DNA of 64,000 nt. Origin: Bradyrhizobium tropiciagri (GTDB lineage: Bacteria > Pseudomonadota > Alphaproteobacteria > Rhizobiales > Xanthobacteraceae). A program made the translations under genes and the position numbers. Location of the stretch: contig NZ_LFLZ01000035.1 in assembly GCF_001189845.1 (NCBI RefSeq), positions 27,540 to 91,539 on the forward strand, in the 5' to 3' direction. The notes below the pieces were generated by a model. It was not told the DNA's origin and ran no database searches. It worked only from the letters and a program-made list of their open reading frames with translations. Below, in pieces: positions 26,315 to 35,409 of the stretch (position 1 is the stretch's first letter; every line of letters starts with the position of its first letter).

Positions 26315-28822
26315 ATGATCGGCAAAAACGCCATCGAGCATTGCGTCGTCAGCCTGATCGTCCTGCTGGTTGGTACCAGCCTCGCCGTCGCACAACCGTT
26401 CACGCGCCGCTCGTCGCAGATGCAGCATGATGGGCTGAAGAAGACCGTTGAGATCGCGAACTTCCGCATTGGCGGCAAGTATGATCTCTCTGATCCCTCG
26501 AAATGGGAGAATGGCGGCGAGGGCGGCGTCACTCTTGAATCGCTCGGCGCCGGCAAATTGCACACAGCCTATATCGCGATCGGCAATCCGCGGCGCAACG
26601 CCGCAGGCGAGATCATCAATGCGGTCGTCATCAATTCCTACTACTCCGGCGACTCTACCGACATGTATGAGCAATGGGTCAAGGGTGCTGCCCTGTCCGG
26701 CAGTGTCCCGATCATTGGCCCGGGGCGACCGATCGACACCGACCGCTATTAAGTGATCATGGTCGATCCGCTCGGCACCTGGGGCGCCAGCAAGCCATCC
26801 GATGGCCTCGGGATCAAGTTTCCGCAATACAGCTATTTTGACATGGTGCAGGCGAACTACCGCATGCTGCGCGACAACCTGAAGGTCGCCCGCGTGGCAC
26901 TCGTCACCGGCGTCTCGATGGGCGGCACGCAGACCTATGTCTGGGGCGTCATGCACCCAGAATACATCGGTGCCCTCATGCCGATCGGCGGCACGACGCA
27001 GTCGGACGCCGAGGATCCGGTTGGCAACTGGACGTTCCAGTTGATGACGGCGGCCATCCAGGCCGATCCGGTGTGGCAATCAACCAAGGGTGACTACTAC
27101 AGTCTCCCCAAGGAGAAGCACCCGGTGCCGGGGCTTGCGTTCGGCTGGTCGGTGCTCGGCTTGACCGGCTACGATTTCGCGTACCGCACGACGCAGAGCT
27201 TCGCGTCAGTCCAGCCGGAAGTATTCTACTGGGACCCGCCGAACGAGAAAGCAGGGTTGAACGTCACCAATCGCGCCAAGCTCTATGATGCCGTCGATCT
27301 GGTCTGGCGCAACCGCGTCGGTGAAACCTACAATATTAATCCCTATCTCGGCCGCATCCAGGCCCGCACCCTGGTGATGCACATCACCAACGACCTCTGG
27401 CTGAACTTCAAGCTAGCCGAGCGCGCGGTTGACCGGGTGCCGGGAGCGGATCTGATCGCCGAGGAAAGCCCGGTCGCCCACTACGGCGTGTTTCCGATCA
27501 TCAATCACCGCAAGAATGATCCGAAATTCGTCGCCTTCATGGACGACGTCGCGAGCCTCGATCGGGCGCAGCAACATGTCGACAAGAACTACCGCGTACC
27601 CGGAGTAGCCGCGAATATCGATCCGACGAAGTCGTTCTGGAAGAACTATGTAACCTATCCCTACCCGGTCAAATACGCGACCGCCAAAGACAAGAGCGGC
27701 AACGCCTGGCAGATCGGCTACATGGATGAATATTCCGGGACCGACAAGGATCCCAAGGTGCTGGTGATCATCCATGGCAAGGGGGCTTTCGGCGGGCATT
27801 ACGGCAACATCATGCAGTATGCCTTGCGCAGCGGCGTGCGCGTGATCGTGCCCGACCTGCCGCACTATGGCATGTCGGGGCCCGGCAATCTCGACAAGAG
27901 CCCGGCGCGCACCATGCAGGACATGCGCGAAGTCATCTACGACCTCGTCGTCAATCAGCTTGGTGTCAAGACGGCGTATTACCTCGGCCACTCGCTTGGT
28001 GGTCAGTTCGTGATGGGTTACGCCCTGACATGGCCGGATGCCGTACAGGGCCTCGCGCTCGAAGCGCCGTCCGGTCTTGAGGAGTATCCGCGCGATATCA
28101 CGATCGCCAAGGACAAGAAGGTGCGGTTGTTCGACCCGGCCTTCGATCACGACTTCGACAAGTGGAAGCAGGCCTGGGACCAAACAGGAATCCTGGCGGA
28201 AGAGATCGCACGTCCCGAGCAGGCCATCCGCGACTTCTTCTATTTCAAGAAACGCGATCCGGAAACCGGTGCCGTGACGGCAGCCAAGAGCGGCTATTTC
28301 TTCCGGGACAGCGAATATGCCCGCTTCCACACCGAGCAGCGCGTCGGGCTGACCAAGGGTAACCCCAAGGAGCTCGAGCAGTGGTGCAACGTCTTCATCT
28401 ACGACATCTATACGATCGGGGCGGAGGTTCAGCAGGACGACCCGAAAAACCTTTACGAGCGGCTCACCCAGATCAAGGCACCGATCTTCCTGGCCTTCGG
28501 AGATAAGGAGCCGTTCATCCCGACGCCTGCGTTCAACGGACTGACGGATCTCGGACGTGATGTCATCACCCCGTTCATGACGCGCATGAACAATGCCGGT
28601 AACCGGCCGATCCTCAAGATCTATCCGGAGACCGGGCATTTCATCCACACCGACAATCCGGTGGAATTCCCGGTCGACGTGGTGGAGTTTGTGAACAACG
28701 GAACGGTCGACACCAGCTCGCCGCTTGGCACGGATCGCATGATCAAGGGGGCTGTGGTTTCCGCGTTGCCGGTGGCGCCGACGCCGGCTGGCGCAGCACC
28801 GACGGCCGGACTGAACAAATAG
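26315..28822 (+). pseudogene. Exported two-domain alpha/beta hydrolase, internal TAA
   Basis: A frame of 836 codons with a signal peptide (about residues 1-28) and two alpha/beta hydrolase domains. The first resembles homoserine acetyltransferase-type folds, with KTVEIANFRIGGKYDL, GNPRRNAAGEIINAVVI and the elbow TGVSMGGTQTYVWG. The second has VLVIIHGKGAFGGH, the elbow YYLGHSLGGQFVMGY and a late His (ETGHFIHTD). A TAA at 26750-26752 interrupts the first domain between DTDRY and VIMVDPLG, in the same frame and followed at once by a GTG. TAC to TAA is the simplest cause. Restart at the GTG would give a product without signal peptide. Confidence 0.75.
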
Positions 28823-28831
28823 GTAGCTGTC

Positions 28832-29695
28832 ATGTCCTGGGTGCAGGCGGGCGAGGTGCAGCTTGGTTGGCGGGAATGGGGAGAGGGCGACGTCACTGTT
28901 GTCTTCATCCATGGCAATCTCGCCAGCAAGGACTGGATCGAGCTCGCAGCTCCGCTGTTTCCGAGAGACCTGCGGGTGATCGGAATCGACTGGCGCGGCT
29001 GCGGCGACAGCGACCGACCAATACCCACGGGCGATTATTCCAACTACTCCATGCAGCAGCATGCGCAAGACATGCTTTCGGCGCTCGATGCCCTCGACAT
29101 CAGGTTTTGTCATCTGGCGACGCACTCGACCGGAGGGATCATCGCCGCGCGGATGCTCCTGATGCAGCCGGAGCGGTTCGGGCGGGTGTTCGCGCTGGAC
29201 CCTGTCACTCCGCTCGGCATGTCGTTTAATGCCGATCAGATCGGGCTCTTTCGCGGCATGATGTCGAGCAAGGAGTTGACTCGGGCCGTGATGGCGACTG
29301 CGGCATCCTCTCTCTTCGTGCCCGACAGTCTTGCGCCGACCGCGGTCCCCCAATTCCGCGATGGAATTGCCGATATTCAGGCGCTGTTCGAGAAGATCCT
29401 GCAGCAGACCTTTTCGGTTTCCGAAGGCGTCTGGATCGGGACACCGGTCAATCTTACGCGTGAGCACGAAAGTGGAGAGCTCGGGCGGCGCATGCGGGAG
29501 ATGCGCCATCCGCATCTGGTTCTATGGGGCGAATGGGATGGATGGATCGCGCCCATCGATCTGAAGACGATGGCTGCCGAGATGCCGGACTGCCGGTTCG
29601 TGGTGGTGCCGGGTGTGGGGCACTCGATGAATCTCGAATTGCCGGCACTTTATGCCGGATATTTTGGAGCGTGGTTCGGCGGGCTAGCAGGATAG
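28832..29695 (+). CDS. Alpha/beta hydrolase
   Basis: A 287-residue alpha/beta hydrolase. It has VVFIHGNLASKDWIE (oxyanion loop), GIDWRGCGDSDRP, the nucleophile elbow ATHSTGGIIAA, the acid strand LVLWGEWDGWIAP and VPGVGHSMNLE with the catalytic His. It follows the two-domain hydrolase by nine bases and is probably cotranscribed under the 26244 FixK/FNR box. Substrate unknown. Confidence 0.82.
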   Translation: MSWVQAGEVQLGWREWGEGDVTVVFIHGNLASKDWIELAAPLFPRDLRVIGIDWRGCGDSDRPIPTGDYSNYSMQQHAQDMLSALDALDIRFCHLATHSTGGIIAARMLLMQPERFGRVFALDPVTPLGMSFNADQIGLFRGMMSSKELTRAVMATAASSLFVPDSLAPTAVPQFRDGIADIQALFEKILQQTFSVSEGVWIGTPVNLTREHESGELGRRMREMRHPHLVLWGEWDGWIAPIDLKTMAAEMPDCRFVVVPGVGHSMNLELPALYAGYFGAWFGGLAG

Positions 29696-29790
29696 TCGGC
29701 ATTCGGCGGATCGGCCGAATGGTACATTGCACAGCGAGCATTCAGATGGCTGCAAGCGGAATGCGAAAAGCAACCGCATGTGATCATCTC

Positions 29791-29877
29791 TCACATGATC
29801 AGAGCGTAGAGCAGCGCGCCGGCAACTATCGCCAGCCAGATCAGCGAGAGACGAAAATGCAGTAAGTCACGTTTCAT
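29791..29877 (-). CDS. 28-residue membrane peptide
   Basis: A minus-strand frame with ATG at 29877 and TGA at 29791-29793. The product begins MKRDLLHFR and continues as one hydrophobic helix to the end (LSLIWLAIVAGALLYALIM). Positive charges before the helix predict the N-terminus inside. It resembles the tiny accessory subunits of respiratory oxidases or ion pumps in size and shape, but matches no known one by eye. No good Shine-Dalgarno is seen. Confidence 0.4.
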   Translation of the reverse strand: MKRDLLHFRLSLIWLAIVAGALLYALIM

Positions 29878-29912
29878 GCGAGCGAAATTAGGTCGCTCAG
29901 CTGAAGCGGTCC

Positions 29913-29999
29913 TTACATGAACACAACGATGGCCGCGATAATGATGGGACTAAGCCCCAGCATCACGAGCCACGCTTGATAAACTAATTCCTTTGCCAT
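29913..29999 (-). CDS. 28-residue membrane peptide, upstream neighbour
   Basis: A minus-strand frame with ATG at 29999 and TAA at 29913-29915. The product begins MAKELVYQAW and continues as a single hydrophobic helix (LVMLGLSPIIIAAIVVFM). It has exactly the same length as the next peptide downstream, 35 bases away. Two tandem one-helix peptides suggest a small membrane complex. Support is the coding pattern only; no strong ribosome-binding site precedes it. Confidence 0.4.
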   Translation of the reverse strand: MAKELVYQAWLVMLGLSPIIIAAIVVFM

Positions 30000-30222
30000 G
30001 GTGCAGCCCCGCGGCAGAGCACCAATTTATTCTGGAGTTTCCGACCGAACCAGCGCAGTTTGTGCCAAGAACATGTCTGGATATTTCTGAAATGGGCGGC
30101 GACGCTGGAGCTGGACCTCTGTCGAGGCAGGAGCTTGAGGCAGACCGGCGGCAATTTGTGGTGGCGGTGCCAAGGTTCTTATTTTGGCCGGTGCACGGCC
30201 GCAGCCTTGGGGGAGGAGGCCT

Positions 30223-30492
30223 TTGTTCCGGCTGAGCGTTTGGGGGCTGGGGGTGTTCGCGCTCGCGTGTCTGGCGCAACACGCGGACGCGCTGCCGCTG
30301 ACGCCGTTTCGTTACGATGCCCGGGCACAACGGCACTATCCCGGCGACACGGTCGTCTGGCTCGATTTTCGAAAGGCGCGCTACTATCTCAAGGGGCAGA
30401 AGCAATACGCGACGGGTTTCGACGGCAACTTCGTCTGCAGAAATGAAGCCCGCGCCAGCGGTTATCGACGTTCGCTGCTGGGACTTCGCTGA
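30223..30492 (+). CDS. Small exported hypothetical protein
   Basis: An 89-residue protein. A GGAGGAGG site lies a few bases before the TTG at 30223, which gives a signal peptide (VWGLGVFALACLAQHADA). The mature part reads RYDARAQRHYPGDTVVWLDFRKARYYLKGQKQYATGF and ends with a Cys (FVCRNEAR) and GYRRSLLGLR. This looks like a conserved hypothetical family of Bradyrhizobium. Role unknown. Confidence 0.6.
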   Translation: MFRLSVWGLGVFALACLAQHADALPLTPFRYDARAQRHYPGDTVVWLDFRKARYYLKGQKQYATGFDGNFVCRNEARASGYRRSLLGLR

Positions 30493-30664
30493 TGACGCGA
30501 AAGCGTGGCCGTTGACAACGCTTCGCGTCGTGAGGAGGCGGCAGAGCGAGCCTATCCCAGGGATGCAAGCAGGGTAGCGGCTAAAATCATCTTGCCGATA
30601 TTGATATGACCTCCGCCGCACCAGCAGCGGGGGCAGCTTCGCTTCATGCGTTGGGGTCTCTCGC

Positions 30665-30678
30665 TTGATCTGGATCAA
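30665..30678. promoter_or_regulatory. Perfect FNR/FixK box upstream of AI-2E gene
   Basis: TTGATCTGGATCAA is a perfect dyad and the best match to the FNR consensus in the window. Its centre is about 46 bases before the TTG at 30718 and 70 bases before the TTG at 30742, the candidate starts of the transporter gene. An earlier ATG at 30646 would place the box inside the coding region. Confidence 0.8.
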
Positions 30679-30717
30679 GCCGGATGTGGGGACGCGGCGG
30701 CTACGCTGACGACGTGC

Positions 30718-31690
30718 TTGCTGACGTTCAACAGAAGGTTCTTGAGAACACTTCGGCAGCTCGAGGCCGGTGACGAGCTGATCCAGCTCGTAATCCGGCT
30801 TGGCCTGCTGGCGCTGCTGATTTACTGGTCATTCGTTCTCATCGAACCATTCGTGCCGATCCTGGCCTGGAGCGTCGTTCTCGCCGTCGCGCTCTATCCT
30901 GTTTTCACCCGGCTTTCGGACGCGCTAGGCGACCGTCCCAAGGTCGCTGCGGCGCTTCTGACCATCATCAGCCTCTGCATCGTCATGGGGTCAGCTGCGT
31001 GGCTCCGAGTTGGAGCCGTGGATGGGGTGAAAGATATCGCCAACCAGTTGAGTGCCGGAAGCATCGTCGTTCCGTCTCCGCCGGCTCAGGTCAAGGGGTG
31101 GCTCTTGATCGGCGCGCCGCTGTACGAGCTATGGGATCGAGCGTCGACCAATCTGCGGGCCGTGTTGCAGGAGGTCGTTCCGCATTTGAAGCCGCTGGCG
31201 GGGACCCTGTTTGCCTTCGCGGGCAACGCCGGCGTAGGAACGCTGAAGTTTCTGGTTGCTGTCGCGCTGGCGGGTTTTCTGTTTCCGAACGGATCGAGGC
31301 TTGCAGCGCCTGCCGGGAATTCCTCTCCCACATTGTGCCCGACCGGAGCGAGGACTTCCTGGATATGGCCGGGGCGACCGTACGCGCCGTCGCCCAAGGC
31401 GTCATCGGCGTGGCGGTCCTGCAGTCCCTGCTGGCGGGGGTCGGCTTCAAGCTGGCGGGAATTCCGAGCGCGGGTCTGTTGGCCTTCATCGTGATGCTGC
31501 TCGCCATTGTGCAGATCGGAGCCGCGGTCGTTCTGTTTCCCGTCATCGTCTGGCTCTGGTCGACGAAGGATTTTGCAACGGCGCTGGTTCTAACGCTTTT
31601 TTTCCTAGTGGTCGGCGTCCTGGACAATGTGCTCAAGCCGCTCATGATGGGACGAGGCCTCACCGTCGCCGTGATCGGGGCCTTACGGAC
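30718..31690 (+). pseudogene. AI-2E/PerM-family transporter, frameshifted and C-truncated
   Basis: An inner-membrane protein of the AI-2E (UPF0118) family. The first part has two hydrophobic helices (IYWSFVLIEPFVPILAWSVVLAVALYPVF) and a soluble domain. The second has AVAQGVIGVAVLQSLLAGVGFKLAGIPSAGLLAFIVMLLAIVQIG and VVGVLDNVLKPLMMGRGL, the family C-terminal signature. The frame shifts at about 31308; one missing G would restore it. The last two or three helices are absent: after GLTVAVIGALRT the reading continues straight into a potassium-channel pore. A FixK/FNR box precedes it. Confidence 0.75.
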
Positions 31691-32132
31691 CTCTGTTCTT
31701 ACTGCGGCGGCGCGGGTAGGGCTGCAGTTCGCCGGTGTGATGGTCGCGACCGCCCTGAAGTTGATGCTGGCCCACACCGTGGAGATTGTAGTGTGGGCAC
31801 TGGCATATTGGGGGCTTCGCGCCGCGCCACCCGGTAGCGATCTGCTCTACTTCGCGTTCGTGAACTACACGACGCTCGGCTATGGCGACGTCACGCCGGT
31901 GAAGGAGTGGCTCCTGATTGGACCGATGGCGGCGATGAACGGCATCTTGCTGTTCGGCTGGTCGACCGCCGTCCTGTTTGAGGTGCTGCAAAAGACGATC
32001 GAACGGCAAACGTCGCTCGTGAAGTCCCCCAGATCGGGAATCTCGTTTCAGGTGTCCAGCTTCGCCAACTGGTCGCGGTCAACCAGCATGATCTCGCGCT
32101 GGTTCGAGCCGAGAAAGTCGAGCGCGCCGTAG
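31691..32132 (+). pseudogene. Potassium-channel pore region fused to the AI-2E gene
   Basis: This stretch continues the frame of the transporter but encodes the C-terminal half of a two-helix potassium channel. It has a membrane helix (HTVEIVVWALAYWGL), the pore and selectivity filter FVNYTTLGYGDVTP, and a second helix (MAAMNGILLFGWSTAVLFEVL). The N-terminal part of a channel gene is missing. The frame runs on past the likely natural end and overlaps the last 85 bases of the convergent Crp/Fnr gene. A deletion that removed the end of one gene and the start of the next is the simplest explanation. Confidence 0.7.
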
Positions 32133-32731
32133 GCGTGCAGCTTGGATAGGGCTCGCGACACGGTTTCCAGCGTCAACCCGAGGTAATCGGCGATGTCGCG
32201 ACGACACATCGGCAAGGCGACCACGTCAACCCCGTTCAACCGGCGGTCCATTTCAAGCAGGAAAGCGGCGACCCGCTCCAGCGCCGTCTTGCGGCCCAGA
32301 AGCAGCATGTGATCTTCGGCGTGCTGAAGGTTGCTGGTCGTCATGATCAGGAGGTTGTGGGCGAAGGCGGGGTCCGAATGCGCGACGCGCTCGAGGCTCA
32401 ATCGCCTCGTCAGGCGTACCGTGGTATCCACGACGGCCTCGGCGGTAAAGCGATGAACATCATCATTCTCCAGACCGAAAATGTCCCCGACAAGATGGAA
32501 GGCGCCGATTTGGCGGCGCCCGTCGGACAGGAGCTTGTAGCTGCGGACGGCGCCGGAAACGACCTGGTAGACGTACTCCGCCGGCTCCCCCTCGCCGTAG
32601 ATCTCTGTGCCTCTCCTGTAGTTGAATTGGCTGGTGGAAAAGCTGGCGTGGCTGGTGTTCGGAGTGCCGAGGATGTCTGGGGCGAGAATGCCTGGGGGGA
32701 AGCTCGGGCTGGCGTTGACGCGAACAAACAT
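32048..32731 (-). CDS. Crp/Fnr-family regulator, FixK-like
   Basis: A 227-residue regulator with a cyclic-nucleotide-fold N-domain (RRGTEIYGEGEPAEYVYQVVSGAVRSYKLLSDGRRQIGAFHLVGDIFGLE), a long dimer helix and a winged helix. The recognition region CRRDIADYLGLTLETVSRALSKL has the Glu-x3-Ser-Arg pattern that reads TTGA half-sites. The Cys cluster of oxygen-sensing FNR is absent, so it is FixK-like and would respond through its own expression. AGGGAG lies 7 bases before the ATG at 32731. It is the natural candidate to bind the six boxes at 15-31 kb. Confidence 0.88.
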   Translation of the reverse strand: MFVRVNASPSFPPGILAPDILGTPNTSHASFSTSQFNYRRGTEIYGEGEPAEYVYQVVSGAVRSYKLLSDGRRQIGAFHLVGDIFGLENDDVHRFTAEAVVDTTVRLTRRLSLERVAHSDPAFAHNLLIMTTSNLQHAEDHMLLLGRKTALERVAAFLLEMDRRLNGVDVVALPMCRRDIADYLGLTLETVSRALSKLHAYGALDFLGSNQREIMLVDRDQLAKLDT

Positions 32732-32846
32732 GGGCCAACTCCCTATGCGCGATCGATTGAGGCGTCCGCTGCGGCTCGATACACTGGGTGCGCGCGCCGT
32801 CATCTACGGCAAGCGAACCTTCCATTGCTATTGGCCTTGAGGTCAT

Positions 32847-32860
32847 TGTCCTAAAGGACA
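32847..32860. promoter_or_regulatory. TGTCCT-AA-AGGACA palindrome upstream of the Crp/Fnr gene
   Basis: A perfect 6-base inverted repeat with a 2-base spacer, 116 bases before the regulator ATG and 119 bases before the divergent small gene at 32979. It differs from the FixK box and could be the operator through which the regulator gene itself is controlled. No further copy was noticed. Confidence 0.35.
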
Positions 32861-32978
32861 GGATACGGATGGTGAGTTTGTGCACACTATGATGCATACA
32901 GCCGTGCGGTCGTTTTCGATTTTCGTCGCGGCGGTCAGATGATAAGCTTGCTGTCGCCGCGTCTGCTGGCCGAACGCT

Positions 32979-33230
32979 ATGCGCAAGCCAATCTGGCTCC
33001 CTGGACTGATCATCTGGTCGGTGGCGTTGCTTTGGCCGGTGAGTCTCCGAGCGCAACTGGCATGTCCGCATTCCATGCCGGCGTCGGACCAGTCCAAGTG
33101 GCGTGGTTCGTCCTACGATCAGCTGTTGTCGGGATTGCGGGTCGAGGTGGTGACCTCACATCTACAACCCGGTGGAATCGGCGGCATAGTTCTTGTCCCG
33201 ACCTTTATTGGTTCGGAAGCGCTCAAGTGA
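32979..33230 (+). CDS. Possible small exported protein
   Basis: An 83-residue frame starting with a classical signal-like sequence (MRKPIWLPGLIIWSVALLWPVSLRAQ) followed by about 57 residues with one Cys and no recognised domain. It is divergent from the Crp/Fnr gene. No clear Shine-Dalgarno is visible, so support comes mainly from the signal peptide. Confidence 0.4.
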   Translation: MRKPIWLPGLIIWSVALLWPVSLRAQLACPHSMPASDQSKWRGSSYDQLLSGLRVEVVTSHLQPGGIGGIVLVPTFIGSEALK

Positions 33231-33276
33231 CTTCGTTGCGACAACGCCGATCAGGCCAGTGGGACTCGCTTCGAGA

Positions 33277-33630
33277 TTACCCGATCAGAGGCAGCGTCAC
33301 GGAAAAGATGGCGCCTCCGTGGGACTGGTTCTGCGCTGTTATGGTCCCGCCGTGGGCCTCCACAATGGTTCGCGCGATAGACAAGCCCATGCCCATTCCG
33401 GCGGGTTTCATCGAAAAGAACGGCTCGAATATTTGTTGCAAGTGTTCACCGGAGATCCCCGAACCCGTATCCGATGTCGAGAATTCCGCGCGATCATCAG
33501 AGCGCCGGGTTCGGATGGTGATGATCCGCTCCTGAATGGGCTTGTCTGCGGTGGCGTCGAGCGCGTTGATGATGAGATTTAAAAGGACCTGCTGGAGCTG
33601 CGTGGGCCGGCGAGTTTGGGCCGCTGTCAG
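33277..33630 (-). pseudogene. Histidine-kinase ATPase-domain remnant
   Basis: The minus strand encodes the end of a sensor kinase: PTQLQQVLLNLIINALDA (N box), SISDTGSGIS (G1), IFEPFFSMKPAGMGMGLSIA (F and G2 boxes), then VEAHGGTI and a TAA at 33277-33279. Upstream of the N box the frame loses similarity. No dimerisation domain, PAS or start codon is found before the LysR gene. It is a 5'-deleted remnant. Confidence 0.75.
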
Positions 33631-33757
33631 GGGTTATCCTGCATGAGCAGACGGAGGTGATGTCGGTCGCCGCCGAGTGAGGCATGACCGGCGCGCCGGG
33701 CGGACGACCAGGCTGGACTGTATGGCGCACCACTGCGGAAATTTCCGCGTCAGGAGG

Positions 33758-34663
33758 TCAGAGCGAGGTCAGCCTTTTCCTCAGCCGATCGGCGGCGAAG
33801 TCCAGGAAGACCCGCATCTTCGAGGGGAGCGCGCCACGCCCGGCATGCATCAAGTGAACCGGCAGTGGCTCAACCTCGAATTCCGTCAGGATGATGCGCA
33901 GCGAGCCGTCGCGCACGGCGTCCGCGCATTGGTAGTGGAGCACGCGAGCGATGCCAACGCCCTGAGCCGCCGCCCAGACCGTCGCCTCTGCGGTGGAGAC
34001 GGAGAGACGTGGCTGGACAGGCATGTCGAAACTGCCCTTGGTGTCTTTTCGTCTGAATGGCCAGACTGAGGCCGGGGACAGGAAATCGAAATTGACGGCG
34101 GGCAGGTTCGCCAGGTCCTCGGGTACTTCGGGCAGGCCGTGCGCGGCGAGCAACTCCGGGCTGGCGCACACGACCGTGCGCATCGAACCGATCCGTGTGG
34201 CCACCATGCTGCTGTCCGGCAGGGCGCCGATCCGCACAGCCATATCGACATGATCGTCGAGCAGGTGAAGGTTGCGGTCTGCCAGCGCCAGCCGGACGTT
34301 GATATCCGGATAGGCGGCCAGGAACTCGGCGATGACCGGAAGGATGTGCAGCTGTCCGAACAGGATCGGCGCCGTCACGACCAGTTCGCCACGCGGCGCA
34401 TGGAATTCGCCGGAGGCGACGCGCTCGGTCTCGTCCAACTCATCGAGGATACGTCTGGCCGAAGCCACATAGGCGGCGCCGGGATCGCTCGTTGTAACTT
34501 TGCGCGTGGTGCGAGTGAGGAGCCTGGTTCCGAGATGGGCTTCAAGCTCGCCCACCTTCCGGCTCACGGTCGCCAGGGGCACGCCCAGCACCCGGCTGGC
34601 GGCCGAGAAGCTCCCCGTGTCGACCACCCGCAACAGGATCTTCATGGCTTCGAGCCGGTCCAT
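33758..34663 (-). CDS. LysR-family transcriptional regulator
   Basis: A 301-residue LysR regulator. The N-terminal winged helix reads MKILLRVVDTGSFSAASRVLGVPLATVSRKVGELEAHLGTRLLTRTTR. The effector domain starts at about residue 90 with GELVVTAPILFGQLHILPVI and has the DHVDMAVRIG hinge typical of the CrgA/DmlR group. The ATG at 34663 begins MDRLEAMK. It is divergent from the AhpD-like gene at 34782, which it most likely controls; the 118-base gap is the place to look for its site. Confidence 0.88.
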   Translation of the reverse strand: MDRLEAMKILLRVVDTGSFSAASRVLGVPLATVSRKVGELEAHLGTRLLTRTTRKVTTSDPGAAYVASARRILDELDETERVASGEFHAPRGELVVTAPILFGQLHILPVIAEFLAAYPDINVRLALADRNLHLLDDHVDMAVRIGALPDSSMVATRIGSMRTVVCASPELLAAHGLPEVPEDLANLPAVNFDFLSPASVWPFRRKDTKGSFDMPVQPRLSVSTAEATVWAAAQGVGIARVLHYQCADAVRDGSLRIILTEFEVEPLPVHLMHAGRGALPSKMRVFLDFAADRLRKRLTSL

Positions 34664-34781
34664 AATTATACCAATAATCGAGAACTGATTTCCCAAATGT
34701 ACAGGATTATCTCTTTGATTGGAATTCGGTACCCCTTGCAGCACACAAACCGTCCGTTTTCGAACCTGCAAGGAAAAAGCC

Positions 34782-35327
34782 ATGTCCCTTCTGACCATTC
34801 CTGCCCGCGACAACGTCCCCGAGGCGTCCAAGCCGATCCTGGACGCCGTCCACAAGCAGCTCGGTGTCGTTCCCAACATGTTTCGCCTGATCGCCGCCAG
34901 CCCGGCCGTATTGGAGGGCTTTACCGGCAACAACGGCGCGCTCGCCAGGACGCTCGACGTCAAGACCCGCGAGCGGATCGCACTCACCGTCGCCCAGGTG
35001 AACAACTGCGACTACTGTCTGTCGGCGCATAGCTATCTCGGGTTGAACCTGGCGAAGATCACGCCGGAAGAGATCGCCCTCAACCGCAAGGGCGAATCCG
35101 GCGACGCGAAGGCGAATGCAGCGGTGCGTTTCGCGGCCAAGGTGGCGCGTGAACGCGGCAAGGTCAGCGCCGGCGACATCAAGGCGGTTCGCGACGCCGG
35201 TTTCTCCGACGGCCAGATCGTTGAGATCATCGCCGTCACGGCCGAGAACATCTTCACCAACCTGCTCAACGTGGTCGCGCAGACCGACATCGACTTCCCG
35301 GTTGTTCGCGCCGCTGAGGCCGCTTGA
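34782..35327 (+). CDS. AhpD-like carboxymuconolactone-decarboxylase-family protein
   Basis: A 181-residue peroxidase-related protein. The redox motif NNCDYCLSAHSYLG (C-x-x-C-x-x-x-H) lies at about residues 70-83, after a KTRERIALTVAQV helix. The family includes alkylhydroperoxidase D and simple thiol peroxidases. AAGGAAAA precedes the ATG. It is regulated by the divergent LysR gene in the usual arrangement and followed by an NTF2-like gene, which suggests a small stress or quinone-response operon. Confidence 0.85.
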   Translation: MSLLTIPARDNVPEASKPILDAVHKQLGVVPNMFRLIAASPAVLEGFTGNNGALARTLDVKTRERIALTVAQVNNCDYCLSAHSYLGLNLAKITPEEIALNRKGESGDAKANAAVRFAAKVARERGKVSAGDIKAVRDAGFSDGQIVEIIAVTAENIFTNLLNVVAQTDIDFPVVRAAEAA

Positions 35328-35409
35328 CGGCCGGCGCGGGCTGGCAGGCCGTTCTGGCCTCCAGCCCGCTCGTTCGTCACGCGGAGGAGCCCAACCGGGA
35401 AGGAATAAA

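Noticed and set aside
27413..29515. Minus-strand open frame of 700 codons opposite the hydrolase genes
   Set aside because: It is the antisense shadow of two well-defined hydrolase genes and has no recognisable domain.
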